Program-made: the position numbers and the translations under genes
Assembly: GCF_007713465.1 (NCBI RefSeq)
Contig: NZ_VMSG01000012.1
Coordinates: 62,001 to 126,000 of the forward strand
Direction of reading: 5' to 3'
DNA from: Pseudomonas sp. H3(2019)
GTDB taxonomy: Bacteria; Pseudomonadota; Gammaproteobacteria; Pseudomonadales; Pseudomonadaceae
DNA length: 64,000 nt
Shown: piece after piece, positions 8,303 to 17,895 of the stretch
How positions within the stretch are numbered: the stretch's first letter is position 1
Layout of the letters: every line of letters starts with the position of its first letter
The notes under the pieces: model-generated
What the model saw: only the letters and a program-made list of their open reading frames with translations
The model's database searches: none
Told to the model about the DNA's origin: nothing

Positions 8303-11300
8303 ACCTTGATGTCCTGCGCGACGAGTTTTTGGCTACGACGCCGACGCTCAAACCAAAGGTAGACGACCGGGGTGGTGTACAACGTCAGGACCTGCGAGAC
8401 CGCCAGGCCGCCGACAATAGCAATGCCCAATGGCTGACGAAGCTCCGAGCCGGCACCGTGGCCGAACGCCAATGGCACCGCGCCGAGCAATGCCGCCAGC
8501 GAGGTCATCAGGATCGGTCGCAGCCGCAACAGGCACCCTTCGCGCACGGCGTCTCGGGCAGACAGGCCACGTTGCTGGGCCGACAGCGTGAAGTCAACGA
8601 TCATGATCGCGTTCTTCTTGACGATACCGATCAGCAAAATAATGCCGATCATCCCAAGGACCGACAGGTCCTGTCCACAGAGCATCAATGCCAGCAGCGC
8701 ACCGAACCCGGCGGACGGCAGCGTCGAAATGATCGTCAACGGGTGAATCGCATTCTCGTACAGCACGCCCAGCACGATGTAGACGGTCAGAATGGCCGCC
8801 AGAATCAGCCAGGGTTGTGATTTCAACGAGTCCTGAAATGCCTGGGCGGTGCCCTGGAAACTGCCGACGACAGAATCGGGCATCGCCACCGCCAAAGACG
8901 CCTGGTTGATCGCGCTGACCGCATCGCTCAGGGCTTGGCCGGGGGCCAGGTCAAACGACAGGGTAATGGCCGGAAATACCCCTTGGTGGTTGATGATGAT
9001 CGGCACCTGCTCGGTCTTGATGCTCGCCAACAGATTCAATGGCACCAGGGTTCCGGAGCTTGCGCGTACGTATAAGTGTTCCAGCGTGGCGGTGGACGTC
9101 TGCCAGTGCGGGTCCAGTTCGAGAACCACATGGTTCTGGTCGAGCTGGGTGAACATCGTCGCGACCTGACGCTGCCCGAAGGCGTCGTACAGCACGTCGT
9201 CGATGGCCTGCACCGTCACGCCCAGACGCGCAGCCGTGGCACGGTCGATCACCAGGGTTGCCTGAGTAATCGCCTGTTGCTGGTCAGAAGTGACGTGTTG
9301 CAGTTGCGGCAAGGTCTTGAGTTTTTCCAGCAACACCCCGCTCCAGTGATCCAGCTCTGCGCTGTCCGGGTCCTGAAGGGTGTACTGGTATTGGGTTTTA
9401 CTCGCGCGGCCACCGATCTGGATGTCCTGGTTAGCCTGCAAGTAGACCTTGACCCCGGACAACTGATCGAGGGCCGGTTGCAAACGGCGGATCACCTCTT
9501 GGGCACTGTCGGTACGCTCGCTGAACGGCTTGAGGTTGATCATCACTTTGCCCTGGCTAACCGTCGGGTTCGGGCCGATCCAGAAATATACCTTGGCCAC
9601 CGCCGGGTCATGACCGACGACTTCGGCGACACGGTTGACCTGTTCACGCATGGCCATCGGCGAGATATCGGCAGCGGCTTCGGCGACACCCTGGATCAGG
9701 CCGTTGTCCTGCTGTGGGAAGAAACCCTTGGGAATGCTCACGTACAACACCGCGGTCGCCAGCAATGTGGCCAGCGCCACGCCGAGGGTAAGACGCTGAT
9801 GGTCGAGGACCCAGTCGAGGCTGCGGCGATAGCCGTTGTGCAAACCGGTGAACGCCCGTTCACAGGCCTGGGCGAAACGCCCCTCTTCACTCTCGGCGTG
9901 CGGTTTGAGCAGCCAGGCACAGAGCATCGGGGTGATCGTCAGCGAGACGATGCAGGACATGATGATCGCCACGCTGACCGTCACCGCGAACTCGCGCATC
10001 AAGCGCCCGACGATCCCCGACATCAACAGAATCGGCAAGAACACCGCGATCAGCGACACCGTCATCGAGACAATGGTGAACGCCACTTCGCGCAAGCCAT
10101 CGACCGCCGATTGCAGGCGCGACTTGCCCATCTCCAGATGGCGCACGATGTTTTCCATCACCACGATGGCATCGTCCACCACAAAGCCAACCGCAATGGC
10201 CAGGCCCATGATCGACAGGTTGTCGAGGCTGTAGCCGAGCAAATACATCACGCCGAAGGTCGACACCAGCGACAGCGGAATGGTCAGGCTGGGAATCAGT
10301 GTGGCGGTGGCCTTGCGCAGGAACACGAAGATCACCACGACCACCAGGGCAATCGACAGCAGCAAGGTGAACTGCATGTCGTTGACCGAGGCTTCGATGG
10401 TCTGGGTACGGTCGCCGACCACCTGAACCTGCACGTCGCGAGGCAGCGACGCCGTCAATTCGGGCAACTTGGCCTTGATCGTGGCGATGGTCGACAGCAG
10501 GTTGAAACCCGGTTGTTTGTGAATGTCGACAATCACTGTCGGCTCGCCGCCCAACTGTGCGGCTTGCTGGGTATCTTCGGCACCGGCGATTACCCGGCCA
10601 AGGTCACCGAGTTTGATCGGCATGCCGTTTTTATAGGCAATCACCTGATCCCGATAATGCTGCGGGTCGAGCATCTGGTCGGTCGCGCCGAGCGTGACCG
10701 AACGGGTCTGCCCGTCAAGGGTGCCCTTGGGCTGATCGACGGTACTGACGCCGATCACGCTGCGCACGTCTTCCAGGCTCAGGCCTCGTGCGGCCAGCGC
10801 ATCCGGGTCGATCTGAATCCGCACCGCCGGTTTTTGCTCACCGTGGAAATCCACCAGGCCGACGCCGGGCATCTGCGACAAACGCTGGGCAATGTAGTTG
10901 TCTGCGTAACGGTCGAGTTCCGGCAGCGTACGCGTCGGTGAGGTCACGGCCAGCGACAACACCGTCCCTTCCGCCGGGTTGACCTTGTTGAAGGTCGGCG
11001 TACTGGTCATGGTCTTCGGCAGGTTCGGGGTCGCGGTGTTGATCGCGGTCTGCACATCCTGCGCCGCGCCGTCGATGTTCCGTGACAGGTCGAACTGCAG
11101 CACAACCTGGGTCTTGCCGGCCGCGCTCGAGGAGGTCATCGAGGTGACTTGCGGAACGGCGGCAAAGGCTCTTTCCAGTGGTGTCGCGACCGACGATGCC
11201 ATGGTCTCGGCGCTGGCCCCGGAGAGTTTGGCAGTGACCTGAATGGTCGGGAAATCCACCGTAGGCAGTGGTGCTACCGGCAACTGGAAGTACGCGAAAG

Positions 11301-11376
11301 CGCCCAGCAACATAACCCCAAGCGCCAACAGGCTAAGGCCGACGCGTCGTTGAATCAGTCCGGCGAGCCCTTTCAT
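8299..11376 (-). CDS. RND multidrug efflux inner membrane pump (MdtC/MuxC-like)
   Basis: 1025 aa. Proton-driven inner membrane pump that takes substrates from the periplasm or outer leaflet and passes them to the outer membrane channel. N-terminal helix (LSLLALGVMLLGAFAYFQLP), two large periplasmic loops, and the TM4 motif AVGFVVDDAIVVMENIVRHL near residue 400 with the two proton-relay aspartates; GIVKKNAIMIVDF near residue 935 supplies the lysine. Full length for the hydrophobe/amphiphile family; the sequence looks closer to MdtB/C than to AcrB. Overlaps the fusion protein gene by 4 bases. Confidence 0.94.
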   Translation of the reverse strand: MKGLAGLIQRRVGLSLLALGVMLLGAFAYFQLPVAPLPTVDFPTIQVTAKLSGASAETMASSVATPLERAFAAVPQVTSMTSSSAAGKTQVVLQFDLSRNIDGAAQDVQTAINTATPNLPKTMTSTPTFNKVNPAEGTVLSLAVTSPTRTLPELDRYADNYIAQRLSQMPGVGLVDFHGEQKPAVRIQIDPDALAARGLSLEDVRSVIGVSTVDQPKGTLDGQTRSVTLGATDQMLDPQHYRDQVIAYKNGMPIKLGDLGRVIAGAEDTQQAAQLGGEPTVIVDIHKQPGFNLLSTIATIKAKLPELTASLPRDVQVQVVGDRTQTIEASVNDMQFTLLLSIALVVVVIFVFLRKATATLIPSLTIPLSLVSTFGVMYLLGYSLDNLSIMGLAIAVGFVVDDAIVVMENIVRHLEMGKSRLQSAVDGLREVAFTIVSMTVSLIAVFLPILLMSGIVGRLMREFAVTVSVAIIMSCIVSLTITPMLCAWLLKPHAESEEGRFAQACERAFTGLHNGYRRSLDWVLDHQRLTLGVALATLLATAVLYVSIPKGFFPQQDNGLIQGVAEAAADISPMAMREQVNRVAEVVGHDPAVAKVYFWIGPNPTVSQGKVMINLKPFSERTDSAQEVIRRLQPALDQLSGVKVYLQANQDIQIGGRASKTQYQYTLQDPDSAELDHWSGVLLEKLKTLPQLQHVTSDQQQAITQATLVIDRATAARLGVTVQAIDDVLYDAFGQRQVATMFTQLDQNHVVLELDPHWQTSTATLEHLYVRASSGTLVPLNLLASIKTEQVPIIINHQGVFPAITLSFDLAPGQALSDAVSAINQASLAVAMPDSVVGSFQGTAQAFQDSLKSQPWLILAAILTVYIVLGVLYENAIHPLTIISTLPSAGFGALLALMLCGQDLSVLGMIGIILLIGIVKKNAIMIVDFTLSAQQRGLSARDAVREGCLLRLRPILMTSLAALLGAVPLAFGHGAGSELRQPLGIAIVGGLAVSQVLTLYTTPVVYLWFERRRRSQKLVAQDIKV

Positions 11377-12566
11377 CGTGCGCTCTCCACCGGTGTGGCG
11401 GACACCAGCGCAGCGGCCTCGTCAGCTTTGATCGGCGCGACTTTGACGCCCGGCGCAATGCGTGACTGGCCTTGCACGACGACCGTTTCTCCGGCGGCCA
11501 GACCCTGACGAATCCACTGCTTGCCATCGACCACGGCGGCGGCATCGACCTGACGCGGCTGCACCCGTTGGTCAGCCCCGACCACATAGACAAAATTGCC
11601 CTGCCGGCCGAACTGCACGGCATTGGCCGGCACCACCGTGACGTCCTGGCGGGTGCTGACCAGCAAGCGCGCGCTGACCAATTCGCCAGGCCACAACTGG
11701 TTGGTGTTGTTGTCGAACTCGGCCTTCAACTGGATCTGACCGCTGGCCGCAGCGACCTGACTGTCAATGAAGCTCAGACGGCCGCGAGCGATTTCCTGAT
11801 GGCCATCGCGGGTCATGGCGACCACTTGCAAGGCGCCCTTGGCGTTTTCTTCAAGGATCTGCGGGAGTTCGTCCTGGGAGACGGCGAAGGCCACCGAGAT
11901 CGGGTTCATCTGGGTAATGGTCACCAGCCCCGTGGCTTCGGCACCATGGGCGATGGCGCCGACGTCCAGCAAACGCTGGCCGGTACGCCCGGTCAGCGGT
12001 GCCTTGACCTGAGTGAACTCCAGTTGCAGGCGTGCGGTGTCCAATGCTGCCTGGTCGGCCTGCACCGTGGCCTGTTGCGCTGCCAGTTCGGCGCGGTAGG
12101 TGTCGACATCCTGAGTCGGCCCGGCCTTGGCGGCCGCCAGTTTGCTGGCCCGGTCCAGGCTCACCCGCAGGTTGGCCAGTTGCGCCTGATCCTTGGCCAC
12201 CAGCGCTTGCGCCTGAGCCACCTGAGCCTGGTAAACCCGTGGATCGATCACCGCCAGCAGACTGCCGGAGCTTACGGTCTGGCCTTCCTTGAACAGGACT
12301 TTCTGCAACTCGCCATCCACCCGGACCCGCACATTGACGCTGTTGAGCGGCTGGACGTTGCCAATCGCACTGAGCCAGATCGGCAGGTCCTGTTGGCTGA
12401 CTTGCGTCAGTTGCACCGGCACCGCGGTTGCCTCGGTTTTAGCCGGTGCCGCCTGAGCCCGCTTGACCCACTGAAATCCACCTGCACCTGCGCCCAACAG
12501 GAGAATCAGTAGCGCCCAGGAGAGTGCTCGATGGCGAGGGTTCGCAACGCGTGGCTTAGCATTCAT
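11373..12566 (-). CDS. RND efflux periplasmic adaptor (membrane fusion protein)
   Basis: 397 aa. Bridges the inner membrane pump and the outer membrane channel. An N-terminal membrane anchor at residues 14-30 (LSWALLILLLGAGAGGFQW) is followed by the beta-barrel/lipoyl segment with VRVRVDGELQKVLFKEGQTV, an alpha-helical hairpin rich in AQAQALVAKDQAQL, and the C-terminal half of the lipoyl domain with KAPLTGRTGQRLLDVG. Resembles MdtA. Overlaps the pump gene (ATGA) and the outer membrane factor gene (4 bases). Confidence 0.93.
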   Translation of the reverse strand: MNAKPRVANPRHRALSWALLILLLGAGAGGFQWVKRAQAAPAKTEATAVPVQLTQVSQQDLPIWLSAIGNVQPLNSVNVRVRVDGELQKVLFKEGQTVSSGSLLAVIDPRVYQAQVAQAQALVAKDQAQLANLRVSLDRASKLAAAKAGPTQDVDTYRAELAAQQATVQADQAALDTARLQLEFTQVKAPLTGRTGQRLLDVGAIAHGAEATGLVTITQMNPISVAFAVSQDELPQILEENAKGALQVVAMTRDGHQEIARGRLSFIDSQVAAASGQIQLKAEFDNNTNQLWPGELVSARLLVSTRQDVTVVPANAVQFGRQGNFVYVVGADQRVQPRQVDAAAVVDGKQWIRQGLAAGETVVVQGQSRIAPGVKVAPIKADEAAALVSATPVESAR

Positions 12567-13963
12567 AGGTGTGACGCCTGAGAAGGAGAAAGGGATGCGA
12601 TGGCGTCGGGCGTGAAATCGCCACCCAGCGCCCGAAACAGACCGACGGCGGCCTGCAGGTGTTGCAGGCGCACCTGCAACAGCGTGTCTTCGGCCTGATA
12701 CTGGGTGCGCTCGACAATCAGCAAGGTCTGGAAGTCGGTGGAACCCAGTCGATAACGCACCTGTGCCAACCTGGCGGCCTCGCGGGCGGAGTCCACCGCG
12801 GCCTGATTCAGGGCGTAGCTTTTATCCAGTTCGCGGGTGGCGCTCAGTTGGGTCTCGACGTCTTGCAGCGCCTCGATCACTGACTCGCGGTAGCTGGCGG
12901 TCAGTTCCTGTGCATGCGCCTGATCGAAGTGCAATTGACCTTTGAGCTGGCCGCCAGTGAACACCGGTTGGGCCAATGTGCCAATCACACTCCAGATAGT
13001 GCCGCCGACAATGGTGTCGATGCCGCCGATCAGGTCCAGCGACAGATTCGGCAAGAACGCCGCACGGGCGACCCCGACATCGAAGTTGGCCGAGACCAGT
13101 CGCGCTTCAGCCGCTTGCACATCGGGCCGCTGACGCAGCAGGCCGATCGGCAATCCAGCGGCCGGCCGCGGCATCTGCAAACCCTCAAGACCGGAGCTTT
13201 TCAGCTGAAAACCTTGCGGTGTCTCGCCCACCAGTACCGCCAATTGGTAGAGCGCCAGATCGCGTTGCTGACGCAATGGTGGCATCGCCGCCTGGAAGGT
13301 TTGCAGGGCGTTGCGTTGCTGCGCCACTTCAAGATTGGACACGGCGCCCTGGCTGGCCTGGACTTCGACCAGATCGAGCACCTGCTTGGCGTCGTCGGCA
13401 ATCGACTGGGCCAGGCGCAGCCGTTCTTCCAGCGACAAGACCTGGAAGTAGCTGTCGGCGATGCTCGCCCCCAGGCTCATGCGCAGGGTTTGTGCGTCGA
13501 ACACGCTGGCATTGGCCAATGCATCGGCGGAGTCCGCGGCTGCGCGCTGTTTGCCCCAGAAATCCAGTTCGTAGGTTGCCTCGGCAAACACGCTGCTTTT
13601 CTTGGTGGTGCCGTAATTGTTCTGACGCTGGACATTGCCGCCCAGTGCCAGGGTCGGATATTGCCCGGCGCCGACGACCTGAGCCGAAGCGCGTGCCTCT
13701 TCGATGCGGCTGGCTGCGGCTTTAAGGGTGTAGTTGGCCGAGAGGCCGCGGGTGATCAGGTCATTCAGTTCAGCGCTGTGGAATTCGCTCCACCACTGCC
13801 CTCCCCGTGCGGCGGACGTTTGCTCGGCGCCATTCCAGTTTGCCGCCAGTGGCAACTCCGGTTGATGGTAAGCGGGCACCATCGAGCAGCCACCGAGCAT
13901 CAATACGCCCAGCAGCACCGACATGGATAAAAAGTTACGCCTCGGCGAGGTTGCAACTGACAT
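12563..13963 (-). CDS. RND efflux outer membrane factor, NodT family lipoprotein
   Basis: 466 aa. TolC-like outer membrane exit duct. Signal peptide with lipobox LMLGGC, cysteine at residue 26, then the OEP domain pair; typical internal sequences are QWWSEFHSAELNDLI and RQRPDVQAAEARLVSAN. First structural gene of the pump; the regulator gene ends at 14068, about 100 bp upstream, so the pump genes may be read from the regulator promoter or from their own promoter in 13964-14067. Confidence 0.93.
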   Translation of the reverse strand: MSVATSPRRNFLSMSVLLGVLMLGGCSMVPAYHQPELPLAANWNGAEQTSAARGGQWWSEFHSAELNDLITRGLSANYTLKAAASRIEEARASAQVVGAGQYPTLALGGNVQRQNNYGTTKKSSVFAEATYELDFWGKQRAAADSADALANASVFDAQTLRMSLGASIADSYFQVLSLEERLRLAQSIADDAKQVLDLVEVQASQGAVSNLEVAQQRNALQTFQAAMPPLRQQRDLALYQLAVLVGETPQGFQLKSSGLEGLQMPRPAAGLPIGLLRQRPDVQAAEARLVSANFDVGVARAAFLPNLSLDLIGGIDTIVGGTIWSVIGTLAQPVFTGGQLKGQLHFDQAHAQELTASYRESVIEALQDVETQLSATRELDKSYALNQAAVDSAREAARLAQVRYRLGSTDFQTLLIVERTQYQAEDTLLQVRLQHLQAAVGLFRALGGDFTPDAIASLSPSQASHL

Positions 13964-14067
13964 GGGTACGCGATCTCCGGCTGAAACGTTTGTGGAGCAC
14001 GTCCACGAATGAGCCGAAGATAGCCAACTGCGCCTTGCAGAGCGTTCGCCTGCAGGTAAACTTTTTT

Positions 14068-14757
14068 TTAATCGGGCTCGCGACTGCCCTGAAAGCTGTA
14101 ACCCGCGCCCGGGATGGTCTTGATCAGCGAGTACTCGAAACCTTCATCGAGTTTGCGCCGCAGACGATGGATATGTTTGTCGATGACATTGTCGTTGGGA
14201 TCGAAGGTGTAATCCCAGGCGCTGTCGAGCAGCATGTCACGGGTGACCACCTGACCGCTGTGGCGCATGAGTTTTTCCAGCAGCAGCGCCTCACGCTGTT
14301 GCAAAACGATGCTGCGGCCCTGACGCACGGCCGTACGCGTCGCGCAGTCGAGTTCGAGTTCGCCGACTTCCAGCTTGCGCCCCGCCGCACTCGGTTGATC
14401 GGCGCCGCGCAACAAGGCGTCGAGGCGTGCGAGCACCTCGGCGAATGCATACGGTTTTGCCAGGTAATCGTCACAACCGGCTTGCAAGCCTTCGACCTTT
14501 TGCGCAGTGGTCGACTGAGCACTGAGCATCAGCACCGGGATACGCAAACCGCGACTGCGTATCGCCCTTACCAGCGCAATGCCGTCGAGCCCCGGCAGGC
14601 GCCGGTCGACAATCAACGCATCATGAATCCCTTCCAGGGCCATGGCCAGTCCATCATTGCCTTCTTCGGCGACATCCACCACGTGCCCGCTTTCCATCAG
14701 CCCACGCAACAGGTAGGTGGCGGTTTGGGCATCGTCTTCAACAACTAGAATGCGCAA
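14068..14757 (-). CDS. OmpR-family response regulator, presumed control of the efflux operon
   Basis: 229 aa from a TTG start at 14757. Receiver domain with acidic pair EDD at residues 7-9, phosphoacceptor aspartate in VDRRLPGLDG near 51, and lysine in YLAKPY; C-terminal winged helix with IKTIPGAGYSF. No kinase gene is adjacent on this strand; the nearest same-strand kinase is the last gene of the efflux operon (6980-8302), so the two form a split two-component system around the pump genes. The promoter region is shared with the divergent regulator at 14877. Confidence 0.92.
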   Translation of the reverse strand: MRILVVEDDAQTATYLLRGLMESGHVVDVAEEGNDGLAMALEGIHDALIVDRRLPGLDGIALVRAIRSRGLRIPVLMLSAQSTTAQKVEGLQAGCDDYLAKPYAFAEVLARLDALLRGADQPSAAGRKLEVGELELDCATRTAVRQGRSIVLQQREALLLEKLMRHSGQVVTRDMLLDSAWDYTFDPNDNVIDKHIHRLRRKLDEGFEYSLIKTIPGAGYSFQGSREPD

Positions 14758-14876
14758 GGAGCTTTCTCTCTTAACAGAAACCTAAACTTTTATTTATCCG
14801 GCGGCGACGTTGGCGTCTGCCTGGATTTGACACACTATGCCATCTCTAACCCGTTCAAGTGGCCGGTTCAACTCCC

Positions 14877-15569
14877 ATGACCCACGTTCTGGTCGTCGAA
14901 GACGACAACTCCACCGCTCGCGAAATTGAAGCAGCCCTGCAGGACCACGGGTTTACCGTCACGTGCGTGGACAATGGCCGCGACGGCTTGCTCAAAGCCC
15001 TCAGCGAGCCCTTCGACCTGATCGTTCTCGACCGGATGCTGCCGGGCGGCATCGACGGGTTGGGCGTATTGACCGCCTTGCGAGCGGCGAGCGTGAGCAC
15101 GCCGGTGTTGATCCTCAGCGCCCTGAGCGCGCTGGATGAGCGTGTTCGAGGCTTGCGCGCCGGTGGCGATGACTACCTGACCAAGCCTTTCGAATTCATC
15201 GAACTGACCGCACGGCTGGACGCCTTGAGCCGTCGCCGTGCCGAGCCCGCCACCCGCGAACCGGACAATCAACTGCGCGTCGGCAACCTGCACGTCGACC
15301 TGTTGCGCCGCAGTGTGCGCCGTGGCGATCGAATCATCGACCTGGTTCCGCGTGAATACGCGCTGCTGGAACACTTGATGCGCAACGCTGAACAGGTAGT
15401 CACACGCACCATGTTGTTTGAAGCCGTGTGGAATTACAGCTACGACGAGCGCACCAATGTCATCGAGGTGCATATCGGCCGCCTGCGTCGCAAGATCGAC
15501 GCCGAAGGTGAACCGCAGATGATCCATACCATTCGGGGGGCCGGCTATGTTCTCCGTTCACCTGAGTGA
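14877..15569 (+). CDS. OmpR-family response regulator of a second two-component pair
   Basis: 230 aa from ATG 14877 (a GTG at 14859 adds six residues). Receiver with EDD near the start, phosphoacceptor in VLDRMLPGGIDG, a slightly unusual loop with an extra glycine, and YLTKPF; winged helix ends IHTIRGAGYVL. It overlaps the following kinase by 23 bases, so the two are coupled. Diverges from the efflux regulator at 14757, sharing 119 bp of promoter DNA, which allows cross regulation of the pump. Confidence 0.92.
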   Translation: MTHVLVVEDDNSTAREIEAALQDHGFTVTCVDNGRDGLLKALSEPFDLIVLDRMLPGGIDGLGVLTALRAASVSTPVLILSALSALDERVRGLRAGGDDYLTKPFEFIELTARLDALSRRRAEPATREPDNQLRVGNLHVDLLRRSVRRGDRIIDLVPREYALLEHLMRNAEQVVTRTMLFEAVWNYSYDERTNVIEVHIGRLRRKIDAEGEPQMIHTIRGAGYVLRSPE

Positions 15570-16920
15570 GATTCCGCGCACCATCAGTTTTCGCACGGGC
15601 CTGATGTTCCTCGGGTTGTTCGGCTGCTCGTTTCTGGCGCTGTTCGGCTACATTTACTGGCAGACCGCGTTTTACCTGAAGACCGAGGCCGACACTGCGC
15701 TCTATCGTCAGGTAGAGAATCGCAGCCAACAAACCCCGCAACTGCGCGAAGAGGAAATCCGCAAGCACACCCTTTCGGACACCGAAGGCCGCCTGCCCCA
15801 TAGTTTGTTCGATGAAAACGGCCAGTACATTGTCGGCGCCATTCATCAACTGCCGCCGTTCAGAAAATATGATCGCCCCGCCGAATTTGACTGGCAAAAA
15901 ACCAATGATCGCTCCCGTCCGGTGCGGTTCATCGTTCATAAACTGGAAGACGGCAAAACCTTGCTGGTCGCCCAGGACATGCATGATATCGGCGAGTTCG
16001 ACGAACTGTTGGTCCATGCGCTGGTTTCCGGTGGGGTCCTGCTGTTGGTGGTTGGCCTGTTAGGTGCGATCGGCCTCGGTTACTCGGCGCGGCGCCGACT
16101 CGACAAGTTGAGCGACTCGATCAAAGGCATCATCGAGGGCGACTTGAGCAGCCGCTTGCCCACCCTGGGCAACAACGATGACATCGACCGCCTCGCCCAC
16201 GTCGTCAACAGCATGCTCGATGAACTGGAACGCTTGATGAGCGAGGTCAAGGGCGTCTGCGACGACATCGCCCACGACCTGCGCACGCCCCTGACCCGGC
16301 TGATTGCGGGCCTTGAGCGCGCACAACGGCGGGGGCTGCGCGAGGACGAATATGCCGCCAGCATTGATTCGGCCCTGAGCGAGGCCAAGGGCCTGCTGAT
16401 GACGTTCCGTGCCTTGCTGCGCATTTCCGAAATTGAAGACAGCGCACGACGCAGCCACTTTGCGCCGGTCGATCTGAACCTGATCGGCGCCGATGCCACC
16501 GAACTCTATGAACCACTGGCCGAGGAACACGGCATCAGCCTGGCGTTCCATGCCGGCGCGCAACCAACGCTGATCGCTGGCGATGCGCAACTGCTGTTCG
16601 ATGCCTGCTGCAACCTGCTGGATAACGCGATCAAGTTCTCTCCCGACCATAGCAGCGTCAGTCTCAGCGTCATCAGCGACGCAACGGGCATCGGTATTCG
16701 GGTCATCGATAACGGTCCGGGCATTCCGGAAGCCGAGCGCGAGGCGGTATTTCGCCGGCTCTACCGTTCAGAACTGAGCCGTCACACACCCGGCAATGGG
16801 TTGGGCTTGAGCATGGTGTCAGCGGTGGCACGGTTGCACGACATGAAGCTTGCGGTCTACGACGCGGCCCCGGGGTGCCGAATCGATCTGCTGGGAAAAC
16901 AGCCTCACGAAACGGCTTGA
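15547..16920 (+). CDS. Sensor histidine kinase partnered with the regulator at 14877
   Basis: 457 aa. Membrane segments at about residues 18-38 and 160-180 bracket a periplasmic sensor of about 120 residues; HAMP follows, then H-box CDDIAHDLRTPL near residue 240, N-box CCNLLDNAIKFSPD, G1 DNGPGIP and G2 GNGLGLSMV. The start lies inside the regulator gene. The sensor holds no recognisable metal-binding cluster, so the stimulus is unknown; by position it may sense agents handled by the pump or the envelope damage answered by the arn genes. Confidence 0.91.
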   Translation: MFSVHLSEIPRTISFRTGLMFLGLFGCSFLALFGYIYWQTAFYLKTEADTALYRQVENRSQQTPQLREEEIRKHTLSDTEGRLPHSLFDENGQYIVGAIHQLPPFRKYDRPAEFDWQKTNDRSRPVRFIVHKLEDGKTLLVAQDMHDIGEFDELLVHALVSGGVLLLVVGLLGAIGLGYSARRRLDKLSDSIKGIIEGDLSSRLPTLGNNDDIDRLAHVVNSMLDELERLMSEVKGVCDDIAHDLRTPLTRLIAGLERAQRRGLREDEYAASIDSALSEAKGLLMTFRALLRISEIEDSARRSHFAPVDLNLIGADATELYEPLAEEHGISLAFHAGAQPTLIAGDAQLLFDACCNLLDNAIKFSPDHSSVSLSVISDATGIGIRVIDNGPGIPEAEREAVFRRLYRSELSRHTPGNGLGLSMVSAVARLHDMKLAVYDAAPGCRIDLLGKQPHETA

Positions 16921-17031
16921 AACAATCGGCTTTGGGCGGCTTTTATCGCCTTCCCGACGACCCCGTACGGGGTATTGGCGGAGGCACCTCTGGCCCTTGG
17001 CAATGCAATTAAAATCAAACAATTAGCCATC

Positions 17032-17048
17032 GTTAAGGGAAGGTTAAG
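17032..17048 (+). promoter_or_regulatory. Direct repeat resembling a PmrA/PhoP box
   Basis: GTTAAG (17032-17037), five bases, GTTAAG (17043-17048): a perfect hexamer repeat with the 11-bp period used by OmpR-family activators. It resembles the PmrA box (TTAA-centred hexamers with a five-base spacer) and the PhoP box. It lies about 170 bp before the phosphatase gene that heads the lipid A modification region. Confidence 0.55.
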
Positions 17049-17214
17049 AGCACTAGCAAAATTTTCACATTCGTTTCACTTATCCCCCACTTGCGCGTCT
17101 TTACATTGATCGTCACAAATCGACCTTCATGCTCGCGTTTTTTGTGAATTGTCTAAGCTGCCTGCTGAACGGAATCGACATTCTTCGTCCCAATACGACT
17201 TACAGGTGAAAGGC

Positions 17215-17895
17215 GTGGTTAATACTGCATTACCCAAGGACTCGCCTAAACGAGCGGTCAAAAAACGGTTTCTGAAAGTCACGCTAGCGGCGTCGGCCGT
17301 CGTAGTCGCCGCCCTGGTGACGGGGTTCACCTTGTGGCCCCGGTCTCCAGCGATGCTGGCGGAAAGTGATCACATGGCAACGGCTGGCGTATTCCAACAC
17401 TGGCAGGCAGGCGATGTGGTGGTGCTGGTTCGACACGCCGAGCGCTGCGATCAGTCGAAAAATCCGTGCCTGGGCCCAGCCGATGGCATTACCCAGGTAG
17501 GCAGCGCGGCATCGACAGACGTCGGCAAGGGGTTCAACGCCCTGGGCATGGACCATGCGGATGTGTTCAGCAGCCCGGCGACCCGCACGATGCAAACCGC
17601 GCAGTACATGTTTGGCAAAGAGGCGTCGAATCAGGAATGGCTGGCCCAATGCGGCAAGACCATGCGTGACGATGTGGTCGCACACAAAACGGCGCATCGC
17701 AATCTGGTCCTGGTCACGCACAGCGGCTGCATCAGTGACTTCGAGAAACAAACCGGCTTCAAGCATGCTCCCACCAGTCAGTACACCAGCGCCCTGTTCG
17801 TTTCGGTGACGGCTGACGGACAGCTGAAAGTGCTCGGCATTGTGAATTCCGGGGACTGGCCAGCCGTGCTGGATAAGCGATTCGCCAGCAAATAG
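17215..17895 (+). CDS. Periplasmic histidine phosphatase family protein (Ais/PmrG-like)
   Basis: 226 aa from GTG 17215 with AGGTG eight bases upstream; a TTG at 17149 is the longer alternative. Membrane anchor/signal at about residues 20-37, then the histidine phosphatase core: VVVLVRHAERCD gives the RHxE phosphohistidine motif and VLVTHSGC the second histidine. In enterics the PmrA-regulated relative Ais removes phosphate from LPS core heptose. The PmrA-like direct repeat upstream and the arn genes downstream support a role in envelope modification; the substrate here is inferred. Confidence 0.82.
   Translation: MVNTALPKDSPKRAVKKRFLKVTLAASAVVVAALVTGFTLWPRSPAMLAESDHMATAGVFQHWQAGDVVVLVRHAERCDQSKNPCLGPADGITQVGSAASTDVGKGFNALGMDHADVFSSPATRTMQTAQYMFGKEASNQEWLAQCGKTMRDDVVAHKTAHRNLVLVTHSGCISDFEKQTGFKHAPTSQYTSALFVSVTADGQLKVLGIVNSGDWPAVLDKRFASK

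Noticed and set aside
9076..10941. 621-codon plus-strand frame opposite the RND pump gene
   Set aside because: Antisense to a clearly conserved pump; composition typical of frame shadows.
14758..14876. PhoP-like GTTTA/GTTAA repeat in the regulator intergenic region
   Set aside because: On the minus strand GTTTAG and GTTAAG occur near 14770-14790, but the spacing is 12 bp and one half is imperfect; too weak to list.
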